Positions 55,663 through 64,000 of a DNA stretch of 64,000 nucleotides are shown here, one piece after another. Source of the stretch: Olsenella uli DSM 7084 (lineage in GTDB: Bacteria; Actinomycetota; Coriobacteriia; Coriobacteriales; Atopobiaceae). The position numbers and the translations under genes are program-made. The DNA is taken from contig NC_014363.1 in the NCBI RefSeq assembly GCF_000143845.1, positions 977,186-1,041,185 on the forward strand, written 5' to 3'. The notes under the pieces were generated by a model. The model searched no databases, was not told where the DNA came from, and worked only from the letters and a program-made list of their open reading frames with translations. Numbering within the stretch: position 1 is the stretch's first letter; the number at the start of each line of letters is the position of its first letter.

Positions 55663-56170
55663 CCAGACCAGGCCGCAGCCCGAGCGCCACCAGACGCAGC
55701 TGTCGTATGTGCAGCCAGGTCGCCCGGAGCAGACCGAGCTCCTCAGGCGGCCGTACCCACGCGGGCATCACCGCATCGAGGCCGTTCCCAGCCCCCAGCA
55801 GCAGCCTTATGCGGCATCGTCTGCGGTCCGCCGTGGCGCCCATGGCCCCGGGATGACGAGCGCAGGGGGAATGGGACGCGTGCTCCTATCGGCCGTACTC
55901 CGGCTCGCGTCCTGGGTGGCCCGCGTCGGCGCCTGGGGCTTCGCGGCCCTCACCGTCGCCTGCGCGGTGCTGGCCGGACCGATGCGGGTATACCTGCTTC
56001 AGGCAACCTCGCTCGTCGGCATGTGGATGCCCACCGCGCTCTCGGGCGTCCTGGTGTTCGAGACGCCATTCGGCGGCGCCCTGCGCGGGGACTTCGTCAT
56101 CGCGTCGGTCGTCCTGTTCATCATCGATTGGGCGTGCCTGCGCAAGGCCCGCTCGTTGTGCAGACGCTAG
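55655..56170 (+). CDS. Hypothetical membrane protein with a disordered N-terminus
   Basis: A 171-residue protein with about 75 Pro/Gln/Arg-rich, probably disordered residues followed by three hydrophobic segments (about 86-108, 112-135, 143-161) and a short basic end. The family is not recognised. The ATG overlaps the ABC-F gene by 8 nt and the stop lies 8 nt before the M50 protease gene, so it belongs to that operon. Confidence 0.7.
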   Translation: MPSQTRPQPERHQTQLSYVQPGRPEQTELLRRPYPRGHHRIEAVPSPQQQPYAASSAVRRGAHGPGMTSAGGMGRVLLSAVLRLASWVARVGAWGFAALTVACAVLAGPMRVYLLQATSLVGMWMPTALSGVLVFETPFGGALRGDFVIASVVLFIIDWACLRKARSLCRR

Positions 56171-56178
56171 GAGCATCC

Positions 56179-56841
56179 GTGACAGGAAACCGCATCCTCA
56201 TGGCCGCCGTGTCGGTCATCATCGTAATCTTCTCGGCCATCCTGCATGAGGTGGCACACGGATACGCCGCCCTCAGGTTGGGGGACCCCACCGCCCAACG
56301 TGCCGGCCGCCTCACGCTCGACCCCCGCGCGCACCTGGACCCCTTCGGTTCGGTGGCGCTGCCGCTCATCATGGCGATGGCGGGCGGTCCCATGTTCGCG
56401 TTCGCGAAGCCCGTGCCCTACAATCCCAACAACCTCAAAAATCCCCGCCGTGACGAGGTGCTGGTGGCCCTTGCCGGCCCCTTCTGCAACCTCTTGCAGG
56501 CGATCGTGGGGGCCGCCCTGTTCCGGGTGCTCTACGTCTCGTGGGACGGCGGGGCGGACGCGGCGTACTGGACGCTCACCATCCTGACGACCTACGTCTA
56601 CGTGAACCTCACGCTCATGTTCTTCAACCTGATCCCGCTCCCGCCACTCGACGGGTCCTCCATCATCTCACCCCTCCTCGCGGGCGCCGCGCGCCAGAGG
56701 TACTACGAGGTGCAGCGCTATGCCATGCCCATCCTGCTCGTCCTGCTGTACGTGCTTCCGGGCGTCCTGGGCTTCGACCCGCTCGGGCTCTACCTCGATG
56801 CCACGGCTGGCGGGCTCTACGGCGCGCTCCTGGGGGTCTAG
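56179..56841 (+). CDS. Site-2 protease family (M50B) membrane metalloprotease
   Basis: Small polytopic zinc protease of the SpoIVFB/YwhC-like group. HEVAHG near residue 26 gives the first zinc ligands and FNLIPLPPLDGSSI near residue 153 the third. It has six or so membrane segments and no PDZ domain, unlike the RseP homologue elsewhere in the window. GTG 56179 has taggag upstream. The scpA start follows the stop codon with no gap. Length 220 residues; substrates unknown. Confidence 0.9.
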   Translation: MTGNRILMAAVSVIIVIFSAILHEVAHGYAALRLGDPTAQRAGRLTLDPRAHLDPFGSVALPLIMAMAGGPMFAFAKPVPYNPNNLKNPRRDEVLVALAGPFCNLLQAIVGAALFRVLYVSWDGGADAAYWTLTILTTYVYVNLTLMFFNLIPLPPLDGSSIISPLLAGAARQRYYEVQRYAMPILLVLLYVLPGVLGFDPLGLYLDATAGGLYGALLGV

Positions 56842-57651
56842 GTGTCGTACAGCGTCAGGACACAGGCCTACTCGGGACCGTTCGACCTGCTCCTGCAGTT
56901 GGTGAGCCGCCAGAAGGTGGCCATCGGCTCCATCTCCATATCCGAGGTTGCCGACCAGTACCTGGGGGAGGTCGAAGCCATGGGCGAGCTCGACCTCGAG
57001 GTCGCCTCGGACTTTGTCCTGGTGGCATCGACCCTGCTCGACATCAAGGCGTCCTCGCTGGTGCCAGACCACGTCGTCCGCCAGCCTGCGGATGGGGACG
57101 AGGAGGACGAGCTCTCGGAGCTGTCGCCCGAGGAGGCCCGCGAGGTGCTCATCGCGCGCCTGATAGCCTACAAGCAGTTCAGGAATGCCGCCGCAGCCCT
57201 GGGAAGCCGCATGGAGGCCGAGGGCCGCATGGAGCCGCGTACGGTAGGCGCCGACCCCGAGTTCCTGGATCTCATGCCCGACTACCTCGAGGGCATCTCG
57301 CTGCGCTCGCTTGCGGTCATCTGCGCGGATCTGGACAGCCGCCACCAGAGCTTCTTGCTCGAGGCGGAGCACGTCGCGCCCAAGCGTGTGCCCATAGCCT
57401 TGACCGTCGCCACCGTCGACCGTCTGACCAGGGCGCATCCCCTTATCTCGTTCACGGACCTCCTGGGAGGGGACGAGAGGCGCGAGACCGTGGTCTCGAC
57501 CTTCCTCGCCGTTCTCGAGCTCGCCAAGCGCGGTGCGGTCACGCTCGGCCAGGCGGAGACCTTCGGCGAGATCGACGTGGCCCGTGTCGAGGGTGCGCCC
57601 GCCTTCGAGCTCGACGAGTCGGCGCTCACCAGCATCGAGGAGGATCTCTGA
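56842..57651 (+). CDS. scpA: Segregation and condensation protein ScpA
   Basis: Kleisin subunit that bridges SMC heads with ScpB in chromosome condensation. It opens with the typical YSGPFDLLLQLVSRQKVAIG and has EVASDFVLVASTLLDIKASS and a C-terminal winged helix (FLAVLELAKRGAVTLGQAE). Length 269 residues. The GTG start abuts the M50 gene; the stop overlaps scpB (TGATG). Confidence 0.95.
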   Translation: MSYSVRTQAYSGPFDLLLQLVSRQKVAIGSISISEVADQYLGEVEAMGELDLEVASDFVLVASTLLDIKASSLVPDHVVRQPADGDEEDELSELSPEEAREVLIARLIAYKQFRNAAAALGSRMEAEGRMEPRTVGADPEFLDLMPDYLEGISLRSLAVICADLDSRHQSFLLEAEHVAPKRVPIALTVATVDRLTRAHPLISFTDLLGGDERRETVVSTFLAVLELAKRGAVTLGQAETFGEIDVARVEGAPAFELDESALTSIEEDL

Positions 57652-58373
57652 TGACCGACCTGCAACGTCTGGACCCAGCCTCGCTCAAGGGCGTCCTGGA
57701 GTCACTGCTCTTGGTGTCGTCTGATGCCGTCTCCGCATCCGAGTTCGCTCGCATCTTGGACGTGGGTCCCGGCGAGGTCTCCTCGGCACTGGCGGACCTC
57801 GCCGCCGAGTACGCTGATGCCGATCGCGGCTTCCAGCTACGCGAGGTCGCGGGAGGCTGGAGGCTCTACACCCATCCCGCACACCATGAGACGGTGGAGC
57901 GCTACGTGCTCTCTTGGGACACCCGCAAGCTCTCCCAAGCCGCTCTCGAGACGCTTGCGGTCATCGCCTACCACCAGCCCGTCACGCGAGAGGGTGTCAA
58001 GGCCATCCGTGGCGTCAGCTCAGATGGCGTCATCTCGTCCCTGCGCGACAAGGGCCTCGTCCGCGAGACGGGCCATGAGGCAAACCGAGGACAGGCGACG
58101 CTCTGGGGCACCACTGCGCGCTTCCTGGAGCGGTTTGGACTGCGGTCGCTACGCGAGCTCCCCCCTCTGGAGGACTTCGCGCCTGACGAGGAGTCGAAGC
58201 GCTTCATCCGAGAGCGTCTCTCGGGACGTGCCATCTCGTCCACCCTCGAGGAGGCCTCGGCCGACATCGACGACGAGCGCGCCCTCTTGGGGGACGACTA
58301 CGACGGCGACGCAGGTGACGAGTCGGCGGATGTCGTCGCAAAAGACGCGGAAGGGGCGGCTGGCGATGAGTGA
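57651..58373 (+). CDS. scpB: Segregation and condensation protein ScpB
   Basis: Partner of ScpA in the SMC complex. Two winged-helix domains are readable: LKGVLESLLLVSSDAVSASE and LSQAALETLAVIAYHQPVTR with VSSDGVISSLRDKGLV. The C-terminal 70 residues are acidic and probably disordered. ATG 57651 follows a gaggagga SD. The stop overlaps the rluB start by 8 nt. Length 240 residues. The frame is open far upstream through scpA only as a high-GC artefact. Confidence 0.94.
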   Translation: MTDLQRLDPASLKGVLESLLLVSSDAVSASEFARILDVGPGEVSSALADLAAEYADADRGFQLREVAGGWRLYTHPAHHETVERYVLSWDTRKLSQAALETLAVIAYHQPVTREGVKAIRGVSSDGVISSLRDKGLVRETGHEANRGQATLWGTTARFLERFGLRSLRELPPLEDFAPDEESKRFIRERLSGRAISSTLEEASADIDDERALLGDDYDGDAGDESADVVAKDAEGAAGDE

Positions 58374-59169
58374 GTCTCGCGGGAACGTCCGGCTCACCAT
58401 GCGCCTGCAGCGCTTCCTGGCGCGCGCGGGCGTGGCGAGCCGCCGTGGCTCGGAGAACCTCATGAGCGCCGGTCGCGTGCGCGTGAACGGAAGGGTGGTG
58501 AGCGAACTGGGCAGCAAGGTCACACCAGGCATCGACGTGGTGACGGTCGACGGCGTGGAGTGCCGTCTGTCGGACGAGCATGCCTACCTCATGCTCAACA
58601 AGCCCGCAGGCTACCTCACCACCATGAGCGACCCCCAGGGCAGGCCCTGCGTCGCCGAGCTCGTGCCCACGGCGCGCTACCCGGGACTCTTTCCCGTGGG
58701 GAGGCTTGATGCCGACACCACGGGGCTTCTGCTCTTCTCCACCGATGGGGAGGTGGCAAACGCCCTTTTGCACCCCTCGCGTCACGTGTGGAAGCGCTAT
58801 GTCGCCCTCGTGAGGGGCACGCCCACCACGCGTCAGCTTGCCATGCTACGCGCGGGTGTCCCCCTAGACGACGGAGTGGCCCGACCCGCAGACGCACATC
58901 TCCTTGGCGCAGACGACCCCCTGTCTGCATCCGTTGTCACGGGCGGCGCGGACCCGGGCTGCGCGGTCGTGAGCATCCGCATCCACGAAGGCAAGAAGCA
59001 TCAGGTCAAACGTATGCTCAAGGCCGTCGGCCATGAGGTCGTGCATCTGCATCGCAGCGAGTTTGGGCCGCTCGTGCTGACCGCCGAGCTCAAGGCTGGC
59101 CGTTGGCGCCCCCTCACGGGCGACGAGCGCGCGGCGCTCGAGCAGGCCGCCGCAGGAAGGGAGGGCTGA
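58366..59169 (+). CDS. rluB: RluB/RsuA-type rRNA pseudouridine synthase
   Basis: Isomerises a uridine in 23S rRNA (RluB) or related sites. An S4 domain (MRLQRFLARAGVASRRGSEN) precedes the catalytic domain with GRLDADTTGLLLFSTDGEVA (catalytic Asp) and the IHEGKKHQVKRMLKAVGHEV motif. Length 267 residues. ATG 58366 overlaps scpB. The scpA-scpB-rluB order is widespread in Gram-positive bacteria and favours RluB. Confidence 0.92.
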   Translation: MSESRGNVRLTMRLQRFLARAGVASRRGSENLMSAGRVRVNGRVVSELGSKVTPGIDVVTVDGVECRLSDEHAYLMLNKPAGYLTTMSDPQGRPCVAELVPTARYPGLFPVGRLDADTTGLLLFSTDGEVANALLHPSRHVWKRYVALVRGTPTTRQLAMLRAGVPLDDGVARPADAHLLGADDPLSASVVTGGADPGCAVVSIRIHEGKKHQVKRMLKAVGHEVVHLHRSEFGPLVLTAELKAGRWRPLTGDERAALEQAAAGREG

Positions 59170-59852
59170 TGGGCATCACCCGGCAGCGAATCCTCGTCAT
59201 GCGCCATCCCGAGACCGTCGCGAACGTGCGCCACTTCCTGAGCGGCCGCGTGGACGTGGACCTGACGCCGAGGGGGGAGCGGCAGATGTGGCGCGCCATC
59301 GACGCGCTCGTGGCCTGGACGCCCACGCGCATCTGGTCGTCCCCCCTCAAGCGCTGCCAGGCCATCGCGCGCGAGGCGGCCGACAGGCTGGACGTCCCCG
59401 TCGAGGTCCGCGAGGACCTTGCGGAGATAGAGTTCGGATCCGTCCAAGGCATGACCGCACCCGAGTACGAGGCGCTGGGCTACCGCTTCCCCTGGGAGTT
59501 GGGCGCAGACGGGCGCTCCGTCTGCGCACCCGGCGCGGAGAGCTTCGAGGCGCTCTACGAGCGTGCCCGCAGGCTCCTTTGCGAGCTGCGCCCACTCACG
59601 GGCAGGACCGCCTGCGTCTGCCACGGCGGCTTCACCCGCGCCATACTGGGGGCCATCTTCGACACGCCGCTCGACACCTTCTGGAACGTCGAGATCCCCA
59701 ACGTGAGCTCTCAGCTCATCAGCTGCGACGGGCGCGGCTTCACGTTGGATGCCCTGGCACTTGCGCCCGAGGAGGTCGCCCTGCGCGCAAGGAGCCCCGA
59801 GCTGTTGACCCATGACGCATCAAGAGACCTTTCCGGGAGTGATGATCAGTGA
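59169..59852 (+). CDS. Histidine phosphatase (phosphoglycerate mutase-like) family protein
   Basis: Predicted phosphatase of the branch that uses a phospho-His intermediate. The active site region is MRHPETVANV with His13; most members read RHGE(T), so Gly is replaced by Pro. The second His lies in ACVCHGGFTRA and the acidic pair region in DLAEIEFGSVQGM. Length 227 residues. ATG 59169 overlaps rluB and the stop overlaps the next gene as GTGA. The substrate is not predictable; cofactor-dependent glycolytic mutase is unlikely from the sequence. Confidence 0.85.
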   Translation: MGITRQRILVMRHPETVANVRHFLSGRVDVDLTPRGERQMWRAIDALVAWTPTRIWSSPLKRCQAIAREAADRLDVPVEVREDLAEIEFGSVQGMTAPEYEALGYRFPWELGADGRSVCAPGAESFEALYERARRLLCELRPLTGRTACVCHGGFTRAILGAIFDTPLDTFWNVEIPNVSSQLISCDGRGFTLDALALAPEEVALRARSPELLTHDASRDLSGSDDQ

Positions 59853-61324
59853 GAGTCGCAATCGACGGGCCTGCGGGCTCCGGCAAGTCGACCGTCGCGC
59901 GCGCCGTGGCCAAGCGCTGCGGCCTGACCTACCTTGACACGGGGGCGATGTACCGCTCCGTCACCTACCTCTGCCTCTCACGGGGCGTCGACGTGTCGGA
60001 CGCAGAGGCCGTCTCCGCCATCGCACGCACGGTCCGAATCGACTTCGCCGAGGGGCAGGGCACGCAGCGCGTCATCGCTGACGGGAAGGACGTCACGACC
60101 CAGATCCGCACGCCCGAGGTCGACAAGAGCGTCTCCCGCGTGTCGGCCGTCCCCGCCGTGCGCGAGGCCATGGTCGCCCGCCAGCGTGAGCTCGGCCTTG
60201 CGGGAGACGTCGTGGCCGAGGGTCGCGACATCGGCACCGTCGTGTTCCCCGACGCCGAGGTCAAGGTCTTCCTGACCGCAGACCCCGCAGCGCGCGCCCA
60301 CCGGCGTGCCGTCCAGCGCGAAGGCGGCAATGCGGCGACCAGTGACGACGCCAATGCGGACGCCGCGACCGAGCGCGAGATCCTAAGGGACCTCGTCCGT
60401 CGCGACAGGCTCGACTCCACGCGCAGCGAGTCGCCGCTCAGACCGGCCGATGACGCCCACCACATCGACAGCTCGTCCAAGTCCGTCGACCAGGTGGTCG
60501 ACGAGGTCGTGGCGCTCATGGCCACAGCGATACCCGTGCATCCCGCCGCGCCAGCAGGAGAGGGGGACACGACCGCAGGGGCCACCCAGACGACGGGACG
60601 CCTGCGGGCGTTTCGCAAGAACAGCTACGACGACTACTACGACCACGCCCTACGAGACTTCCCGCTGCCCGGGCGCGTGCTTCTCGGCGTCGCCATAGTG
60701 CTGGTAGGCGCCATCACCAAGCTGCTGTGGCCCTGGAAGATAGAGGACGCGGAGAAACTCTGGGAGGACGTGCAGGGACGTGTCATCGTGATGAACCACG
60801 TCTCCATGCTCGACCCCGTCATAATAGCGGTGTCACTGTGGTTCCATGGCGTGGGACTGCGCATCGTCTACAAGAGCGAGTTCGACAAACTGGGCATCGT
60901 CACCTGGTTCTTCTCGCGCGCGGGCGGCATCCCCGTGGTGCGCGGGACCGCCGACCTCAAGGCCGTACGCCGTGCCGAGCGGGCGCTCAGGAGAGGTGAG
61001 TGCGTGCTCATCTACCCCGAGGGCACGCGCGTCAAGAGCGATGACGAGCCCGTCGAGATCCACGGGGGATTCGCACTGATGGCACAGCTCGCCAAGGCCC
61101 CGGTCCAACCCGTCGCCATCGTGGGCGCGCGCGACATCACGCCTGCAGGCAAGCACCTCAAGCGCCTGGGGCGCGTATGGTGCAAGGCGGGCGACTGCAT
61201 CGGATTCGACGAGGTTGAGGCCAAGGGGCGCAAGGCCAGGGCCGTCGCGATGGAGAAGCTGGCCATGGAGAGGGTGTATGCGCTGCGCGACGAGCTCAGG
61301 CGCGAGCACCCGGGAAAGATGTAG
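59849..61324 (+). CDS. cmk: Fusion of CMP kinase and 1-acylglycerol-3-phosphate acyltransferase
   Basis: A 491-residue two-domain protein. Residues 1-225 are cytidylate kinase: P-loop DGPAGSGKSTVARAVA, LDTGAMYRSVTYL, VAEGRDIGTVVFP and RRDRLDSTRS. After a linker of about 40 residues and a membrane-like segment (about 270-290), residues 305-480 are a PlsC-type acyltransferase with the HX4D motif NHVSMLDP (His317, Asp322) and YPEGTRVKSDDEP. It joins pyrimidine nucleotide and phospholipid synthesis on one chain. GTG 59849 overlaps the upstream stop. Confidence 0.92.
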   Translation: MRVAIDGPAGSGKSTVARAVAKRCGLTYLDTGAMYRSVTYLCLSRGVDVSDAEAVSAIARTVRIDFAEGQGTQRVIADGKDVTTQIRTPEVDKSVSRVSAVPAVREAMVARQRELGLAGDVVAEGRDIGTVVFPDAEVKVFLTADPAARAHRRAVQREGGNAATSDDANADAATEREILRDLVRRDRLDSTRSESPLRPADDAHHIDSSSKSVDQVVDEVVALMATAIPVHPAAPAGEGDTTAGATQTTGRLRAFRKNSYDDYYDHALRDFPLPGRVLLGVAIVLVGAITKLLWPWKIEDAEKLWEDVQGRVIVMNHVSMLDPVIIAVSLWFHGVGLRIVYKSEFDKLGIVTWFFSRAGGIPVVRGTADLKAVRRAERALRRGECVLIYPEGTRVKSDDEPVEIHGGFALMAQLAKAPVQPVAIVGARDITPAGKHLKRLGRVWCKAGDCIGFDEVEAKGRKARAVAMEKLAMERVYALRDELRREHPGKM

Positions 61325-61332
61325 GGGGCCGC

Positions 61333-62169
61333 ATGCGCATCGTTGTCGCCGACGAGGCCGGGGCCTGCTACGGGGTGAACCGGGCCCTCGACATGGTCCG
61401 TGACGCCACGCGCACGGCCAGGGGCCCCATCCACACGCTGGGCCCCCTCATCCACAACCCCACAGTCGTCGCCGAGCTCGAGCGCGAGGGCGTCGGCGTG
61501 GTCGAGGAGGCGGACGACGAGCCGGGTGGCACGCTGCTGCTCAGGACCCATGGCGTCACCCCCGACGAGGAAGCGGCGGCCCGCAGGAGCCACGACAGCG
61601 TGCTGGACGCAACCTGCCCCTTCGTCGTACGCGCCCATAACGCCGCAGAGCGGCTTGTGGCCGAGGGCTATCAGGTCATCGTCTTCGGCGAGGCCGGGCA
61701 TCCCGAGGTCGAGGGCACTCTGGGGCACGCGCCTGGTGCCGTCACGGTCGAGTCCGCCGCCGACGTCGAGGGGCTTGCGCTCAACCGCAAGGTGGGCGTC
61801 GTGGTGCAGACCACACAGTCCCGTGCCCAGCTGAGAGAGGTCGTCGCAGCACTCGTCGGCAGGACGGAGGAGCTCAGGGTCTTCGACACCATCTGCGAGG
61901 CCACATCCAGCCGCCAGGCGGCGGCGGCACGCCTCGCGTCATCGGTCGACGTCATGATCGTCATCGGCGGACGCATCTCGGCCAACACCACGCGCCTGGC
62001 GGAGATATGCGCGACGCGCTGCAAGGGCACCCATCACATCGAGGGCGCGGACGAGCTCGAGGCATCCTGGTTCAAAGGGGCAAAGACCTGCGGCGTCACG
62101 GCCGGCGCGTCCACCCCCCAGACGCAGATCGACGAGGTGGTCTCCGCCATCGGAAAGGTCGCAGGATAG
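61333..62169 (+). CDS. ispH: 4-hydroxy-3-methylbut-2-enyl diphosphate reductase
   Basis: Last MEP-pathway enzyme, giving IPP and DMAPP with a Fe-S cluster. The three cluster cysteines are Cys12 (GACYGVNRAL), Cys95 (DATCPFV) and Cys188 (DTICEATSSRQ). Active-site His motifs are LGPLIHNPTVV, RTHGV and GEAGHPEVEGTLGH; TAGASTPQ closes the fold. Length 278 residues. Together with dxr and ispG it puts three MEP enzymes in this window. Confidence 0.96.
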   Translation: MRIVVADEAGACYGVNRALDMVRDATRTARGPIHTLGPLIHNPTVVAELEREGVGVVEEADDEPGGTLLLRTHGVTPDEEAAARRSHDSVLDATCPFVVRAHNAAERLVAEGYQVIVFGEAGHPEVEGTLGHAPGAVTVESAADVEGLALNRKVGVVVQTTQSRAQLREVVAALVGRTEELRVFDTICEATSSRQAAAARLASSVDVMIVIGGRISANTTRLAEICATRCKGTHHIEGADELEASWFKGAKTCGVTAGASTPQTQIDEVVSAIGKVAG

Positions 62170-62323
62170 CGTGGGGGCTGCGTGTGCCAGGCGCTGGACA
62201 AGGTGATGGCCGTGCGAGGCGGTGCCGCAGTGGATGCGCAGACCTCGCCCACCAACCTCCTTGCGCCCATCGCGGCGTAGGCCACATGATAGACTCGATG
62301 GGGAACCCAGAGTCAGGAGCATC
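62170..62323 (+). other. Intergenic stretch between ispH and der
   Basis: 154 nt without a convincing gene. A GTG-led frame, 62182-62280, encodes 32 residues (ending TSPTNLLAPIAA) with no clear SD; it may be chance or a small remnant. A TGATAGACT sequence at 62286-62294 could be an extended -10 for der. Confidence 0.3.
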
Positions 62324-63643
62324 ATGTCCAAACCCATCGTGGCGGTCGTCGGCCGCCCCAATGTAGGAAAGTCAACGCTGGTAAACCGTCTGGCGGTCAA
62401 TCGAGACGCCATCGTCCATGAGTCGCGTGGCGTGACCCGCGACCGCAGCTACCACGCCTGCGACTGGAACGGCCGCGAGTTCGTCCTCATCGACACCGGT
62501 GGCATCGAGTCCGCCAGGAGCAAGGATGTCTTCGCCCCGCGCATCCGCGAGCAGGCCCTGGTCGCCTGCGACGAGGCAGACGCCATCATCTTCGTCGTAG
62601 ATGGCTCGGTGGGCGTCACGGACGAGGACGAGGAGGTCGCCCGTGTCGTGCGGCGCACAAGGAAGCCCGTCTTCCTCTGCGTCAACAAGATGGACGACCC
62701 CAGCACGGAGCTTGACGCGTGGAACTTCTACTCCCTGGGCGTCGGTGAGCCGCGTGCCCTGTCGGCCGGCCATGGCTACGGCACCGGGGACCTCCTGGAT
62801 GACGTCGTCGCCTCCCTGCCCGAGATCCGCGAGGAGCCCGCCGTGGACGACGGGACTCTGAACGTTGCCATCATCGGCCGACCCAACGTGGGGAAGTCCT
62901 CGCTCACCAATCGCCTTGCAAGGAGGGAGCGCTCCATCGTCGCCGACGTCGCCGGCACCACGCGCGACGCGGTGGACATCACCATCGCGTGGAAGGGCCA
63001 ACGCTTCTGCCTGGTGGACACCGCTGGGATGCGCAAGCGCAACCAAGTCCACGAGGACGTGGAGTACTACAGCCTCGTCCGAGGCCTTGAGGCCATGGAC
63101 AGGGCGGACGTCTGCCTGCTGGTCGTGGACTCCACCGTTGGCGTGACGGAGCAGGACCAAAAGCTAGCGGGTATGGCCATCGACCGCGGCTGTGCGGTGG
63201 TCATCGTCCTCAACAAGTGGGACCTCATCACAGGCGACCGGCAACGGGACGAGGTCATGTCCTCGCTTGACGCCCGCATGACCTTTGCCACCTGGGCACC
63301 CGCCGTCAACGTCTCGGCGCTCACGGGCCGTGCCGTCGACAGCGTCCTCGCCGCTGCGGCAAAGGCGGCCGCCAATCACAGCTCGCAGGTAAAGACCCCG
63401 CAGCTCAACAACCTCGTCACCCAGATCAGGGAGTCTGGGCACACCGTCACGCAGAAGAACCGTCGCCTCAAGATCCACTATGCCGCGCAGACGGGATCGC
63501 GCCCGCCCGTCTACACCTTCTTCTGCAACGCACCGGACCTTGTCGATGACGGCTACGAGCGCTTCCTCGAGCACCGCCTGCGCGATGCCTTCGACCTTGA
63601 GGGCACGCCCATCCGTCTCAAGTTCAGAAGGAAGGACGGCTAG
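62324..63643 (+). CDS. der: GTPase Der (EngA), ribosome assembly
   Basis: Essential double GTPase for 50S maturation. G domain 1: GRPNVGKSTLVNRL, DTGGIE, NKMD. G domain 2: GRPNVGKSSLTNRL, DTAGMRKRNQV, NKWD. The C-terminal KH-like domain carries KIHYAAQTGSRPPVYTFFCN. ATG 62324 has aggagc upstream and gives the standard MSKPIVAVVGRPNVGKS start. Length 439 residues. Followed by plsY after 2 nt. Confidence 0.97.
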   Translation: MSKPIVAVVGRPNVGKSTLVNRLAVNRDAIVHESRGVTRDRSYHACDWNGREFVLIDTGGIESARSKDVFAPRIREQALVACDEADAIIFVVDGSVGVTDEDEEVARVVRRTRKPVFLCVNKMDDPSTELDAWNFYSLGVGEPRALSAGHGYGTGDLLDDVVASLPEIREEPAVDDGTLNVAIIGRPNVGKSSLTNRLARRERSIVADVAGTTRDAVDITIAWKGQRFCLVDTAGMRKRNQVHEDVEYYSLVRGLEAMDRADVCLLVVDSTVGVTEQDQKLAGMAIDRGCAVVIVLNKWDLITGDRQRDEVMSSLDARMTFATWAPAVNVSALTGRAVDSVLAAAAKAAANHSSQVKTPQLNNLVTQIRESGHTVTQKNRRLKIHYAAQTGSRPPVYTFFCNAPDLVDDGYERFLEHRLRDAFDLEGTPIRLKFRRKDG

Positions 63644-63645
63644 CC

Positions 63646-64000
63646 ATGGCGACGCCGACGACACCCCTCGTCCTTGTGACGGTTGCCTGCATGATCACCT
63701 CGTTCCTCGTCTGCGGCATCCCCTTCGGCATGATCGTGGCCAAGAGGCTCAATCATGTCGACGTGCGCACGGTCGGCTCGGGTAACATCGGCATGACAAA
63801 CGTCGCCCGCTCGGCCGGGGGACGAGCGGCGGCGTTCACGCTCGCGCTTGACATGGGCAAGGGTACCGCCTGCATGCTCCTCTCTCGCCTCGCCATGGCC
63901 ATGGTCGCCTTTGGAGGCGACTGGTCCTCGACCCTCGCGCAGGGTCCTTTCGGTCTCTGTCCCTCCCTCGTCTTCGCCTGCTGCGTCCTGGGGCACATCT
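63646..64000 (+). CDS. plsY: Glycerol-3-phosphate acyltransferase PlsY (5' part)
   Basis: Membrane enzyme that moves acyl groups from acyl phosphate to glycerol 3-phosphate, the first step of phospholipid synthesis. Visible motifs are GSGNIGMTNVARSAGG (motif 1), DMGKG (motif 2 region) and the beginning of the third, GHI, at the window edge. Three hydrophobic segments can be seen. The gene is cut by the end of the window after about 118 codons. der-plsY is a familiar order. Confidence 0.94.
   Translation, partial: MATPTTPLVLVTVACMITSFLVCGIPFGMIVAKRLNHVDVRTVGSGNIGMTNVARSAGGRAAAFTLALDMGKGTACMLLSRLAMAMVAFGGDWSSTLAQGPFGLCPSLVFACCVLGHI

Noticed and set aside
56541-57650. Upstream extension of the scpB frame through scpA
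   Set aside because: Shadow of the scpA sequence; ScpB homology begins exactly at ATG 57651.

Overview
The window is a 64 kb stretch of a high-GC (about 65% by eye), gene-dense bacterial chromosome. Gene content and order point to Actinomycetota, class Coriobacteriia, most like Olsenella/Atopobium relatives. Pointers are an mreBCD-PBP2-rodA cluster, two-subunit glycyl-tRNA synthetase (glyQ/glyS), PPDK beside a DUF299-type regulator, MEP-pathway isoprenoid genes, ECF-type vitamin-transporter ATPases and heavy GTG/TTG start use. The taxonomic placement is an inference, not a database result. Nearly everything is core housekeeping; no phage, IS element, CRISPR array or rRNA operon is visible.

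Layout: 1-7348 holds a partial secreted-type protein and the rod-shape cluster mreB, mreC, mreD, PBP2, rodA, then a DUF697-like membrane protein. 7523-14536 holds rplU-rpmA with promoter and terminator, a fused pair of ECF-transporter ATPases, obgE, proB, nadD, yqeK and rsfS. 14566-17809 (minus strand) is an OmpR-type response regulator, its sensor kinase and DNA polymerase IV in one tight operon. 18043-23584 is rpsP-khpA-rimM-trmD-lepB-glyQ-glyS. 23653-27051 is a half-length PPDK regulator and ppdK. 27127-32507 is dgt, a TetR regulator and a two-gene ABC exporter. 32662-39105 is rplS, rnhB, yraN, comM, a frameshifted dprA, trmFO and xerC/D. 39313-49691 is rpsB-tsf, then pyrH-frr-uppS-cdsA-dxr-rseP-ispG-proS, linking ribosome recycling with undecaprenyl phosphate, phospholipid and MEP isoprenoid synthesis. 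49829-50834 carries three tRNAs and a small membrane protein. 50896-52579 (minus) is an ECF sigma factor with a putative anti-sigma partner. 53095-64000 is a VOC protein, an ABC-F ATPase, a membrane protein, an M50 protease, scpA-scpB, rluB, a histidine phosphatase, a cmk-plsC fusion, ispH, der and a truncated plsY.

Many neighbouring genes overlap by 1-11 nt (ATGA, GTGA, TTGA, TGATG), so translational coupling is common. The most notable departures from the ordinary are: a DUF299 protein cut to its N-terminal half next to PPDK; a dprA whose reading frame breaks at a C7 tract; an RseP-type protease with a roughly 100-residue winged-helix-like insert in its cytoplasmic loop; a CMP kinase-acyltransferase fusion; and a DNA polymerase IV gene translationally linked to a two-component system.
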